A stretch of DNA of 64,000 nt, taken from contig NZ_CP136336.1 in NCBI RefSeq assembly GCF_032681285.1, positions 5,071,001 through 5,135,000 of the forward strand, given 5' to 3'. The DNA is from Piscinibacter gummiphilus. GTDB lineage: Bacteria > Pseudomonadota > Gammaproteobacteria > Burkholderiales > Burkholderiaceae_C. The notes under the pieces are model-generated. The model was given only the letters and a program-made list of their open reading frames with translations, did no database searches and was not told the DNA's origin. Position numbers and translations under genes: made by a program. This document shows positions 1 to 7,910 of this stretch, in pieces; within the stretch, counting starts at the first letter, position 1, and each line of letters opens with the position of its first letter.

Positions 1-199
1 GCACTTGCTCGGTGCGGTAGCCCAGCATCTCGGCCGCCGCGCGGTTGACGAAGGTGCACCGGCCGTCCATGTCGATGCCGAAGATGCCCTCGCCGGTGGA
101 TTCGAGCAGCAGTTGCAGGCGCTCGCTCCAGGCTGCATTCGGCTGCAGCGCGTGAGGCGCCACGACGGGCAGCAAGGAACGGCTCAACTCGGACAACAT
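1..199 (-). CDS. PAS-domain sensor protein, N-terminal fragment
   Basis: Only the first 66 codons lie in the window; the gene runs off the left edge. The readable peptide begins MLSELSRSLL, and from about residue 33 it reads as a PAS domain: LLESTGEGIFGIDMDGRC, then FVNRAAAEMLGY. PAS domains of this form usually sit in front of a histidine kinase, GGDEF/EAL or sigma-54 output module, but the output domain is outside the window. The ATG at 199 has a GAGG Shine-Dalgarno six bases upstream. It follows the Nramp gene on the same strand after 66 bp, so it may be the last gene of that operon or have its own promoter. Confidence 0.75.
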   Translation of the reverse strand, partial: MLSELSRSLLPVVAPHALQPNAAWSERLQLLLESTGEGIFGIDMDGRCTFVNRAAAEMLGYRTEQV

Positions 200-265
200 G
201 CACAACCTCGGGGGGCACGAACTCCCCACCGCAGTGCAAGGGTCGTGCCACACCTCGAAGAAGGC

Positions 266-1525
266 TCAGCGCAGGAAATCGCGCCCCATCATGAAGACCG
301 CGGCGCTCATCAACGCCACCGAGGCCCAGCCGAGAAAGCGTGTCTTGCGGCGCACCGGCAGCGGCCCCATCACCTCACGCTTGCCCGACAGCACCATCAT
401 CGCCACCATGATCGGCACCGAGACCACGCCATTGACGACAGCGCTCCAGTACAGCGCTTTCATCGGGTCGACGGAGGTGAAGTCGAGCCCAGTGCCCACC
501 AGCGTGGCCACGGTGATGATGGCGTAGAACTTCTTGGCCTCGTACCAGCGGCGCTCCAGCCCCTCGTCCCACCCGAAGGCCTCGGCCACGGCGTAAGCGG
601 CAGACGACGCGAGCACCGGCACGGCCAGCAGGCCGGTGGCGATGATGCCGACAGCAAAGAGCACGAAGGCGAGGTCGCCGGCGAGCGGGCGCAGGGCCTG
701 CGCCGCCTGAGCGGCCGTCTCTACGCTGGTGATGCCGGCGGTGTGCAGGACCACGGCGCCCATCAACATCACGCAGAAGGCGATGCCGTTGGAGAACACC
801 ATGCCGATGAGGGTGTCGAGCCGCACTCGCCGCAGCGCCCGCAGCACCGCGCCTGGCGCTTCGTTGCCGGCGACGATGCCATGCAAGCGCATCTCCTCGA
901 CCTCTTGCGAGGCCTGCCAGAAGAACAGGTAAGGCGAGATCGTGGTGCCCAGGATGGCCACGATCGTCATCCAGAAGGCCGAACTCGCCTCCAGCCGCGG
1001 CACCACCAGGTCATGCACCACGCGCGCCCACGGCACCTGCACGGTGAACACTGCCAGCACATAAACGAAGAGGCTGAGCGTGAGCCACTTCAGGAGCGGC
1101 GCGAGGCGGCGGTACGGCACGAACACCTGCAGCAACACCGTGAGCACGCCGAACACCGCCGCATGGAAGTGCTCGCCGCCGCCCACCACCATCTGCAGTG
1201 CCTCGCCCATCGCGGCGATGTCGGCGGCGATGTTGATGGTGTTGGCGGCGAGCAGCAGCGCCACGATCAGCAGCACGAACCATCGCGGCGCATGCAACCG
1301 CAGGTTGGCCGCGATGCCACGGCCCGACTGGCGGCCGATGCGCGCACTCACCAGTTGGATGGCCACCATGAACGGAAGCGAAAGGAACACCGTCCACAGG
1401 ATGCCGGTGCCGAACTGCGCACCGGCCTGGGTGTAGGTGGCGATGCCGGAGGGGTCGTCGTCGGCGGCGCCCGTCACCACCCCTGGCCCCACATGGCGCA
1501 AGAACGAGGGCAGCCCGAGACGCAT
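266..1525 (-). CDS. Divergent Nramp-family divalent metal transporter
   Basis: A 419-residue polytopic membrane protein with about 11 hydrophobic segments, of Nramp (SLC11) length. The first helix reads GPGVVTGAADDDPSGIATYT where classical Nramp/MntH has DPGN. The sixth helix has GTTISPYLFFWQASQEVEE where the classical MPH motif sits, so the metal-coordinating Asn and Met are absent. Known family biology: classical members are proton-coupled Mn/Fe importers, while divergent branches, including the Nramp-related magnesium transporters, have altered sites. The substrate here is therefore open. The start at 1525 (MRLGLPSF) has AAGG seven bases upstream and lies 11 nt after the EamA stop, so the two are probably co-transcribed. 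Confidence 0.85.
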   Translation of the reverse strand: MRLGLPSFLRHVGPGVVTGAADDDPSGIATYTQAGAQFGTGILWTVFLSLPFMVAIQLVSARIGRQSGRGIAANLRLHAPRWFVLLIVALLLAANTINIAADIAAMGEALQMVVGGGEHFHAAVFGVLTVLLQVFVPYRRLAPLLKWLTLSLFVYVLAVFTVQVPWARVVHDLVVPRLEASSAFWMTIVAILGTTISPYLFFWQASQEVEEMRLHGIVAGNEAPGAVLRALRRVRLDTLIGMVFSNGIAFCVMLMGAVVLHTAGITSVETAAQAAQALRPLAGDLAFVLFAVGIIATGLLAVPVLASSAAYAVAEAFGWDEGLERRWYEAKKFYAIITVATLVGTGLDFTSVDPMKALYWSAVVNGVVSVPIMVAMMVLSGKREVMGPLPVRRKTRFLGWASVALMSAAVFMMGRDFLR

Positions 1526-1536
1526 GTGCGCCTTCT

Positions 1537-2424
1537 TCAGGCCACCCGGGCCCGCCAGCGCGGCCACATCACGTTGAGCGCCAAGCCACACAGCACCAGG
1601 GCCGCGGCCAGCAACTTCCAGCCCGGCAGTGATTCGCCCAGCCACCAGCTCGATGCGGCCATACCGAACACCGGCACCAAGAGCGCCATCGGCGTGATGC
1701 TCGCCGCGGGGTGGCGCGAGAGCAGCCATCCCCAGGCCGCGTAGCCAAAGAGCGTGTTGCCGACCGACTGCCACACGACCGCGGCCCAGGTCGCCGCATC
1801 GGCGTTCACCACGCCGGCCTCGATGGCCGGCCAGCCTTCCACCCACAACGAGAGCGCGAGCAGCGGCGGCACGGCCGCAGCGCTCGACCACACCACATAC
1901 GCCAGCATGTTCACCTGGCCTGCGCGCTTGCTCACGATGTTGGCGCAGGCCCAGGAGAAGGCGGCTGCCAGCACCATGAGGAGCCCGGCCACCGTGGCAT
2001 CACCGCCCGTGTGCGCGCCGATCACGCCGATGCCCGCGGCGCCGAGCGCGAGCGCGAGCCACTGGTAGCCCTGCACCCGCTCGCGCGCCAGGCGCATCGC
2101 CAGCACGATGGTGAAGAAGACTTGCGTCTGGATCACGAGCGAGGCGAGGCCCGGCGAGATGCTGCTGCGCATCGCGATGTAGAGCACGCCGAACTGGCCC
2201 ACGCCGATCAGCACGCCGTAGGCGGCGAGGTTGCGCCACGGCACCGCCGGCTTGCGCAGCAGCAGCACCACGGGAAAGAACGCGATGGCGTAGCGCAGCG
2301 TCGCGAAGAGCAGCGGCGGCAGGTGTGCGAGCGCCGCCTTGATGACCACGAAGTTGGTGCCCCACACCGCCACCACGGCGAGTGCCAGCAGCAGGTGCCG
2401 CCACGGCGGGTGCGCCGTGGTCAA
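1537..2424 (-). CDS. EamA/DMT-family transporter (RhaT/YdcZ-like exporter)
   Basis: This 295-residue protein has ten hydrophobic helices in two homologous halves, the usual drug/metabolite transporter layout. The first half begins LLLALAVVAVWGTNFVVIKA, with the WGTNFV signature of EamA helices. Members export amino acids and other small metabolites across the inner membrane; the substrate cannot be read from sequence. There is no ATG before the first helix. The best start is TTG at 2424, which overlaps the TGA of the GGDEF gene (TTGA) and indicates translational coupling. Its place downstream of an Lrp-type regulator favours amino-acid export, which is inference. Confidence 0.88.
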   Translation of the reverse strand: MTTAHPPWRHLLLALAVVAVWGTNFVVIKAALAHLPPLLFATLRYAIAFFPVVLLLRKPAVPWRNLAAYGVLIGVGQFGVLYIAMRSSISPGLASLVIQTQVFFTIVLAMRLARERVQGYQWLALALGAAGIGVIGAHTGGDATVAGLLMVLAAAFSWACANIVSKRAGQVNMLAYVVWSSAAAVPPLLALSLWVEGWPAIEAGVVNADAATWAAVVWQSVGNTLFGYAAWGWLLSRHPAASITPMALLVPVFGMAASSWWLGESLPGWKLLAAALVLCGLALNVMWPRWRARVA

Positions 2425-3524
2425 GCGACCACCACGCGGTTCTGGCCCGAGGCCTTGGCGTTGATGAGCGCGTGCTCGGCACGCTGCACGGTGTCGGCCA
2501 CCGTCTCGCCCGCGCGGTGCTCGGCCACGCCGGCCGAGAAGCTCAGGTGCAGGGCACCCTCGCCCGGCGCGTCGATCGCGATCGCCTTGATGCGCTCTCG
2601 CAACCGCTCCAGGCTCGTGCGGCCGAGCGAGGCGCGGGTGTTGCTGAGCATCAGCAGGAACTGCTTGCCGTCCCAGCGCGAGAGCAGGTCGGAGATGCGG
2701 ATCACGTTCAGCGCCTCGTTGGCGAAGCGGCGCAGCAGCTCGTCGGCGAAGGCGTGGCCGTGCCGGTCGTTGATTTCGCGGAAGCCGTCGATGTCGATCA
2801 CCGCGAGGCAGAACGACTGCCCCGAGCGCACGCCGCGCTGGCGCTCCTGCTCCATCAGCTCGACCATGTGGCGGCGGTTGATGAGGCCGGTGAGTTCGTC
2901 GCGCGTGGCGAGTTCCTGGATGCGCGCGAGCGCGATCGCGATGTCCTTCTTCTGTCGGCGCAGGCGGTCGCGCAGACGGCTCAGCTGCCCGGCCAGCACC
3001 GCGACCGCCGGCACCATGATCGCGATCATGATGAAGTGGCCCCACTCCACGGCCGGCTCGTAGACCGCGGGGTTGCGCCAGGCCATCGTGGCCATCGTCA
3101 CGCCGAACACCGCCACCGCGAAGAAGCTCGTGCGCAGCACGGTGGCCGGTGCCAGCGAATACATGCTGAACATGAACACGACCATCAGGATCGGGAAGGC
3201 GCCGCCGCGCCCCTTGCCGGCGATGGCATACGCCACCGCCGCGCACAGGATGGCGAACACCATCTGTGGCACCGTGAGCGAGGGCTCGGCATAGCGCAGG
3301 TTCTGGCCGCTGCGGATGGTGATGAAGAACACCACGAAGCCGCCGATCAGCACCAGCGTCCACCACGCGGTGGGCTCCATCGGCGCGAGCCCGGCCCACA
3401 CCAGGTACTGCATGTTGAGCACGCTGCCCAGCACCAGCAGCATCGCCGTGCCGCACTGCACGAGGCGCAGGCGCTGCTTGGGTTCGGTGCCGAAGAGCCA
3501 GTCGGCCAGGCGAGACGATGACAT
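2421..3524 (-). CDS. Membrane GGDEF-domain protein with degenerate active site
   Basis: The 367-residue product has about six N-terminal membrane helices (residues ~25-185), a short coiled segment (RLRDRLRRQKKDIAIALARI) and a GGDEF fold (residues ~205-365). The fold starts ATRDELTGLINRRHM and has the substrate-site IDIDGFREINDRHGH. The catalytic loop reads SRWDGKQF where active diguanylate cyclases have RxGGDEF, so the metal and GTP ligands are largely lost. Catalytic activity is unlikely; a regulatory or binding role is more plausible. The start ATG at 3524 overlaps the lrp stop (TGATG), and the 3' end overlaps the EamA start, so the protein is embedded in a coupled operon. Confidence 0.85.
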   Translation of the reverse strand: MSSSRLADWLFGTEPKQRLRLVQCGTAMLLVLGSVLNMQYLVWAGLAPMEPTAWWTLVLIGGFVVFFITIRSGQNLRYAEPSLTVPQMVFAILCAAVAYAIAGKGRGGAFPILMVVFMFSMYSLAPATVLRTSFFAVAVFGVTMATMAWRNPAVYEPAVEWGHFIMIAIMVPAVAVLAGQLSRLRDRLRRQKKDIAIALARIQELATRDELTGLINRRHMVELMEQERQRGVRSGQSFCLAVIDIDGFREINDRHGHAFADELLRRFANEALNVIRISDLLSRWDGKQFLLMLSNTRASLGRTSLERLRERIKAIAIDAPGEGALHLSFSAGVAEHRAGETVADTVQRAEHALINAKASGQNRVVVA

Positions 3525-4084
3525 CAACGCGAACGGGGCTTGCCGGCGTGCAGATGAGAAAGCGGCAAGGCCGCCCCGGCCTTCACTTCGCCCAGCGAGA
3601 AGCTGGTGTGGATGTCTTTGACGTTCGGCAGGTTGAGCAGGGTGTCGATCGAAAAGCGGGAGAACGCATCGAGGTCGGTGGCCATGACTTGCAGCTCGAA
3701 AGTGCCGGTGCCTGAAATGTAGTGGCAGGCGATCACCTCGGGCAATTTGCGGATCGCGTCTTCCAGCGCGCGGGTGGCCAGGCCGTTGTTGCGCTCGGCA
3801 TCCACTCGCACGAAGGCCAGCACCCCGAGGCCGATCTTGCGGCGGTCGATCTCGGCCCGGTAGCCGGTGATGTAGCCCTGCTCTTCCAGCCACTTCACGC
3901 GCCGCCAGGTGGGCGCGGCCGACAGGCCGATGCGCGCGGCCAGCTCGGCATTCGACAGGCGGGCGTCGTGCTGCAGCTCGCGCAGGATCAGCACGTCGTA
4001 GCGGTCAAGCGCATCGCCGTGCGGTTCGGCGGGCTCGTCCGCGAGCTTGATGGTTTTCCCTGGGAACGGCTTTTTGAGCGGCAT
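3524..4084 (-). CDS. Lrp/AsnC-family transcriptional regulator
   Basis: A 186-residue regulator. The winged helix-turn-helix (residues ~28-80) contains LDRYDVLILRELQHDARLS and ELAARIGLSAAPTWRRVKWLE. The RAM/AsnC ligand-binding domain follows (residues ~85-170), with CHYISGTGTFELQVMATDLD. Family members bind amino acids and control amino-acid catabolism and transport genes. The gene heads the minus-strand operon and is divergent from the indolepyruvate oxidoreductase gene 172 bp away. By context it should control that gene and probably its own operon; this is inferred from position only. The N-terminal ~25 residues (MPLKKPFPGK) are an unusual basic extension. Confidence 0.92.
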   Translation of the reverse strand: MPLKKPFPGKTIKLADEPAEPHGDALDRYDVLILRELQHDARLSNAELAARIGLSAAPTWRRVKWLEEQGYITGYRAEIDRRKIGLGVLAFVRVDAERNNGLATRALEDAIRKLPEVIACHYISGTGTFELQVMATDLDAFSRFSIDTLLNLPNVKDIHTSFSLGEVKAGAALPLSHLHAGKPRSR

Positions 4085-4256
4085 TTCGACTCCAGATGCC
4101 AGATCGGCGAAAGATTATTGCTGCAACACCCTTTCATCGAGCAAACAAAGAAAGGACTTCCAACGCCCGCTTCCCTACACTGCCGAGACCGCCCACCCTT
4201 CGAAGCAGACCGCGGTCACGAGCTGCGGTGCTGCCCACACACTGGAGCCCTGACGC
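4085..4256. promoter_or_regulatory. Divergent intergenic region between lrp and the indolepyruvate oxidoreductase gene
   Basis: This 172-bp stretch is markedly more A/T-rich than the flanking genes (for example AAAGATTATTGCTGCAACA near 4110 and GCAAACAAAGAAAGGACTTC at 4141-4160). It must carry promoters for both divergent genes and is the natural place for Lrp binding. A plus-strand -10-like TACACT lies at 4176-4181, but I see no convincing -35 partner. No perfect palindrome stands out, which is usual for degenerate Lrp sites. Confidence 0.5.
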
Positions 4257-7200
4257 ATGAACGCACCGCTACCCGAATCGATCCGCAAGGCCCTGGAGAG
4301 CGTCTCGCTCGACGACAAATACGCGCTGCCCACGGGCAAGGCGTTCATGAGCGGGGTGCAGGCCCTGGTGCGGCTGCCCATGTTGCAGCGCACACGCGAC
4401 GCGATGGCCGGGCTCAACACCGCAGGCTTCATCAGCGGGTACCGGGGCTCACCGCTCGGCGGCTACGACCAGGCGCTGTGGGCCGCGAAGAAACATCTGC
4501 AGGCGCAGAACATCGTCTTCCAGCCCGGCGTGAACGAGGAGCTGGGGGCGACCGCCGTCTGGGGCACGCAGCAGCTCGACCTCTACCCGCAAAGCAAGAA
4601 GTTCGACGGCGTCTTCGGCCTCTGGTACGGCAAGGGCCCGGGCGTCGACCGCTGCTCCGACGTCTTCAAGCACGCCAACATGGCCGGCACCGCCAAGCAC
4701 GGTGGGGTGATCGCCCTCGCCGGCGACGACCACATCGCCAAGAGCAGCACCGCCGCGCACCAGAGCGACCACATCTTCAAGGCCTGCGGGCTGCCGGTGT
4801 TCTTCCCGTCCAGCGTGCAGGACATCCTCGACATGGGCCTGCATGCGTTTGCGATGAGCCGCTTCTCGGGCGTGTGGGCCGGCATGAAGACGATCCAGGA
4901 GATCGTCGAATCGTCGGCCAGCATCAGCGTCGACCCCGACCGCGTGCAGATCGTGCTGCCCGAAGACTTCGTGATGCCGCCGGGCGGCCTGCACATCCGC
5001 TGGCCCGACCCGCCGCTGGAGCAGGAAGCGCGGCTCATGGATCACAAGTGGTATGCCGCGCTCGCCTACGTGCGGGCCAACAAGCTCAACCACAACGTCA
5101 TCAGCGGCCCGCACGATCGCTTCGGCCTGATCGCCAGCGGCAAGGCCTACAACGACACCCGCCAGGCGCTGCACGACCTCGGCCTCTCCGACGACGACTG
5201 CCGCCGCCTCGGCATCCGCCTGCACAAGGTCAACGTGGTGTGGCCGCTCGAAGCCACCATCACCCGCGACTTCGCGACCGGCCTGCAGGAGATCCTGGTC
5301 GTCGAAGAGAAGCGCCAGGTCATCGAGTACCAGCTCAAGGAAGAGCTTTACAACTGGCGCACCGACGTGCGCCCCAACGTGCTCGGCAAGTTCGACGAAG
5401 CCGAGGGCGACGCCACCGGCGGCGAGTGGTCGCAGCCCAACCCGAGCGCCAACTGGCTGCTGCGCGCCCAGGCCGACCTCACGCCCGCGATCATCGCCAA
5501 GGCGATCGGCAAGCGGCTCAAGAAGCTCGGCGTGGATGCCGACACCGCCGCCCGCATCGACGCCCGCCTCGCGCTCATCGACGCGAAAGAGAAGTCGCTG
5601 CAGGCCCTCAAGGCCGACAGCGGCGACCGCCAGCCCTTCTTCTGCAGCGGCTGCCCGCACAACACTTCCACCCGCGTGCCCGAGGGCTCGCGTGCCGTGG
5701 CCGGCATCGGCTGCCACTACATGGTGGTGTGGATGGACCGCAGCACCTCCACCTTCACGCAGATGGGCGGCGAAGGCGTGCCCTGGGTGGGCCAGGCACC
5801 GTTCACCACCGAGAACCACATCTTTGCCAACCTCGGCGACGGCACCTACTTCCACAGCGGCCTGCTCGCCATCCGCCAGAGCATCGCGGCGGGCGTGAAC
5901 ATCACCTACAAGGTCCTCTACAACGATGCGGTGGCGATGACCGGCGGCCAGCGTGTGGGCGAACGGCCCGAGGGCCACTCGGTGCTGCAGATCATGCAGA
6001 GCCTGAAGGCCGAGGGCGTGGCCGCGCTCAGCATCGTGACCGACGACCCGGCCAAGTACGACGGCGTGACGCTCTCGCCCGGCGTGCAGGTCTTCCACCG
6101 CGACGAGCTCGACCGCCTGCAACGCGAGTACCGCGAGCTCAAGGGCGTGACGGCCATCATCTACGACCAGACCTGCGCCACCGAGAAGCGCCGCCGTCGC
6201 AAGCGCGGCACGATGGTCGAGCCCGACACCCGCGTCGTCATCAACGATCTGGTGTGCGAAGGCTGCGGTGACTGCTCCGTGCAGAGCAACTGCCTGAGCG
6301 TGGAGCCGGTCGAGACCGAGTTCGGCCGCAAGCGCCGCATCAACCAGAACACCTGCAACAAGGACTACTCCTGCGTGAAGGGCTTCTGCCCTAGCTTCGT
6401 CACGGTGCAGGGCGGGCAGCTGAAGTCGGCGAAGAAGACCGAGGTCTCACGCCCTGACCCATCGAAGATTGGCGTGCCCGAGCCCACGCTGCCCGACACC
6501 CACCACGCCTTCGGCATCGTCGTTGCGGGCGTCGGTGGCACAGGCGTCATCACCATCGGCCAGCTGCTCGGCATGGCCGCGCACCTCGAAGGCAAGGGCA
6601 TCGTCACGCAAGACGCGGCCGGCCTCGCGCAAAAAGGTGGCAGCACCTGGAGCCACATCCAGATCGCCGACAGCATGGACGCGATCTACACCACCAAGGT
6701 CGGCACCGCCGAGGCCGACCTCGTGCTCGCGTGCGACCCCATCGTCGGCGCCAACAAGGGCACGCTCGCCGTGGTGCGCGAGGGCCGCACCTTCGTCGCG
6801 CTCAACACCCACGGCTCGCCGACCGCGGCCTTCGTGCACAACCCCGACTGGCAATTCCCCTCCGCGAGTTGCGAAGCCGCCTTGATGAACGCCGCAGGCC
6901 GCGACGGCTTCGGCGCCTTCGATGCCGAGCAGCTCGCCGTGGCGCTCTGCGGCGACTCGCTCTACACCAACCCGATGATGCTCGGCTACGCGTGGCAGAA
7001 GGGCCGGGTGCCGCTCTCGCACGCCTCGCTGATGCGCGCGATGGAACTCAACGGCGTGCAGGTCGAGCGCAACCAGCTGGCCTTCGAGTGGGGCCGCCGC
7101 GCGGCGCATGACCTGCGTGCGGTGCAATCCCTGGCCCAGCCGTCGCAGGTGATCGAGTTCGTGCGCAAGCCTTCCGGCAACCTGGATGAGCTGGTGAGCA

Positions 7201-7820
7201 AGCGCGTCGAGTTCCTCACCTCCTACCAGAATGCCGCCTACGCCGCGCAGTACCGCGCCTACGTCGACAAGGTGCGCACCGCCGAAGCGCCGCTCGGCAG
7301 CACGAAGCTGGCCGAAGCCGTGGCGCGCTACCTCTTCAAGCTGATGGCCTACAAGGACGAATACGAAGTCGCGCGCCTGCACACCGAGACCGGCTTCCTG
7401 GAGAAGATCGCCTCGCAGTTCGAGGGCGACTACCGCGTGAACTACCACCTTGCGCCGCCGCTGCTCGCCAAGCACAACGAGCGCGGCGAGCTGGTGAAGC
7501 AGCGCTTCGGCCCCTGGATGAAAACCGCCTTTCGCGTGCTCGCCAAGTTGAAGGGTCTGCGCGGCACCGCCTTCGACCCCTTCGGCCGCACCGAAGAGCG
7601 CCAGACCGAACGTGCGTTGATCGCCGAGTACCGCGCGAGCCTCGACGAGGTGCTGACGACGCTCAACGCCGACAACCTGCCGCAGGCCCTCGCGATTGCG
7701 AAGATCCCCGAAGACATCCGCGGCTACGGCCACGTGAAGGCACGCCACCTCGCCGCCGCGCGCGACAAATGGCAGAGCCTGATGCAGCAATGGCGAGGCG
7801 CCGTCCGTCAGGCGGCTTGA
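4257..7820 (+). CDS. Fused indolepyruvate ferredoxin oxidoreductase (alpha-gamma type, IorA/IorB fusion)
   Basis: The 1187-residue enzyme oxidatively decarboxylates aryl- or branched-chain 2-oxo acids to acyl-CoA using ferredoxin, in aromatic and branched amino-acid catabolism. The N-terminal pyrimidine-binding part begins near GFISGYRGSPLGGYDQAL. The thiamine pyrophosphate region has LGDGTYFHSG and YNDAVAMTGGQ (residues ~525-565). A 4Fe-4S segment follows with VCEGCGDCSVQSNCLS from Cys667 and NTCNKDYSCVKGFCP. The C-terminal third is the IorB-like domain, beginning IVVAGVGGTGVITIGQLLGM. Length and order match the fused betaproteobacterial form. The gene is divergent from an Lrp regulator. Ends are firm. 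Confidence 0.95.
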   Translation: MNAPLPESIRKALESVSLDDKYALPTGKAFMSGVQALVRLPMLQRTRDAMAGLNTAGFISGYRGSPLGGYDQALWAAKKHLQAQNIVFQPGVNEELGATAVWGTQQLDLYPQSKKFDGVFGLWYGKGPGVDRCSDVFKHANMAGTAKHGGVIALAGDDHIAKSSTAAHQSDHIFKACGLPVFFPSSVQDILDMGLHAFAMSRFSGVWAGMKTIQEIVESSASISVDPDRVQIVLPEDFVMPPGGLHIRWPDPPLEQEARLMDHKWYAALAYVRANKLNHNVISGPHDRFGLIASGKAYNDTRQALHDLGLSDDDCRRLGIRLHKVNVVWPLEATITRDFATGLQEILVVEEKRQVIEYQLKEELYNWRTDVRPNVLGKFDEAEGDATGGEWSQPNPSANWLLRAQADLTPAIIAKAIGKRLKKLGVDADTAARIDARLALIDAKEKSLQALKADSGDRQPFFCSGCPHNTSTRVPEGSRAVAGIGCHYMVVWMDRSTSTFTQMGGEGVPWVGQAPFTTENHIFANLGDGTYFHSGLLAIRQSIAAGVNITYKVLYNDAVAMTGGQRVGERPEGHSVLQIMQSLKAEGVAALSIVTDDPAKYDGVTLSPGVQVFHRDELDRLQREYRELKGVTAIIYDQTCATEKRRRRKRGTMVEPDTRVVINDLVCEGCGDCSVQSNCLSVEPVETEFGRKRRINQNTCNKDYSCVKGFCPSFVTVQGGQLKSAKKTEVSRPDPSKIGVPEPTLPDTHHAFGIVVAGVGGTGVITIGQLLGMAAHLEGKGIVTQDAAGLAQKGGSTWSHIQIADSMDAIYTTKVGTAEADLVLACDPIVGANKGTLAVVREGRTFVALNTHGSPTAAFVHNPDWQFPSASCEAALMNAAGRDGFGAFDAEQLAVALCGDSLYTNPMMLGYAWQKGRVPLSHASLMRAMELNGVQVERNQLAFEWGRRAAHDLRAVQSLAQPSQVIEFVRKPSGNLDELVSKRVEFLTSYQNAAYAAQYRAYVDKVRTAEAPLGSTKLAEAVARYLFKLMAYKDEYEVARLHTETGFLEKIASQFEGDYRVNYHLAPPLLAKHNERGELVKQRFGPWMKTAFRVLAKLKGLRGTAFDPFGRTEERQTERALIAEYRASLDEVLTTLNADNLPQALAIAKIPEDIRGYGHVKARHLAAARDKWQSLMQQWRGAVRQAA

Positions 7821-7822
7821 TT

Positions 7823-7910
7823 TTTCTATTCACTTTCTATTCAAATAGAACCCCTGATGCCCTGAGACCCCTTGTTTTCTCGAGGGGCTGGGCGCCTGAG
7901 GTTCTATTCA
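7823..7910 (+). promoter_or_regulatory. Triple TTCTATTCA operator-like repeat upstream of hipA-like gene
   Basis: The motif TTTCTATTCA occurs at 7823-7832 and again at 7834-7843, and TTCTATTCA recurs at 7902-7910, directly touching the ATG. The middle copy extends into a 16-bp inverted repeat, TTCTATT-CA-AATAGAA, at 7835-7850. The segment is strikingly A/T-rich for this chromosome. The downstream gene encodes its own helix-turn-helix, so these look like autoregulatory operators; the copy at the start codon could also block translation initiation. A TTGATT at 7817-7822, overlapping the previous stop codon, may be a -35. Function is inferred. Confidence 0.6.

Noticed and set aside
4449..6122. 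Long antisense open frame within the indolepyruvate oxidoreductase gene
   Set aside because: The product has low-complexity Val/Gly/His/Ala composition and no family pattern, while the sense strand encodes a complete enzyme.
7851..7900. Terminator hairpin after the indolepyruvate oxidoreductase gene (CCCCT...GAGGGG)
   Set aside because: The stem is short and imperfect with no U-tract, so it does not meet the pattern of an intrinsic terminator.
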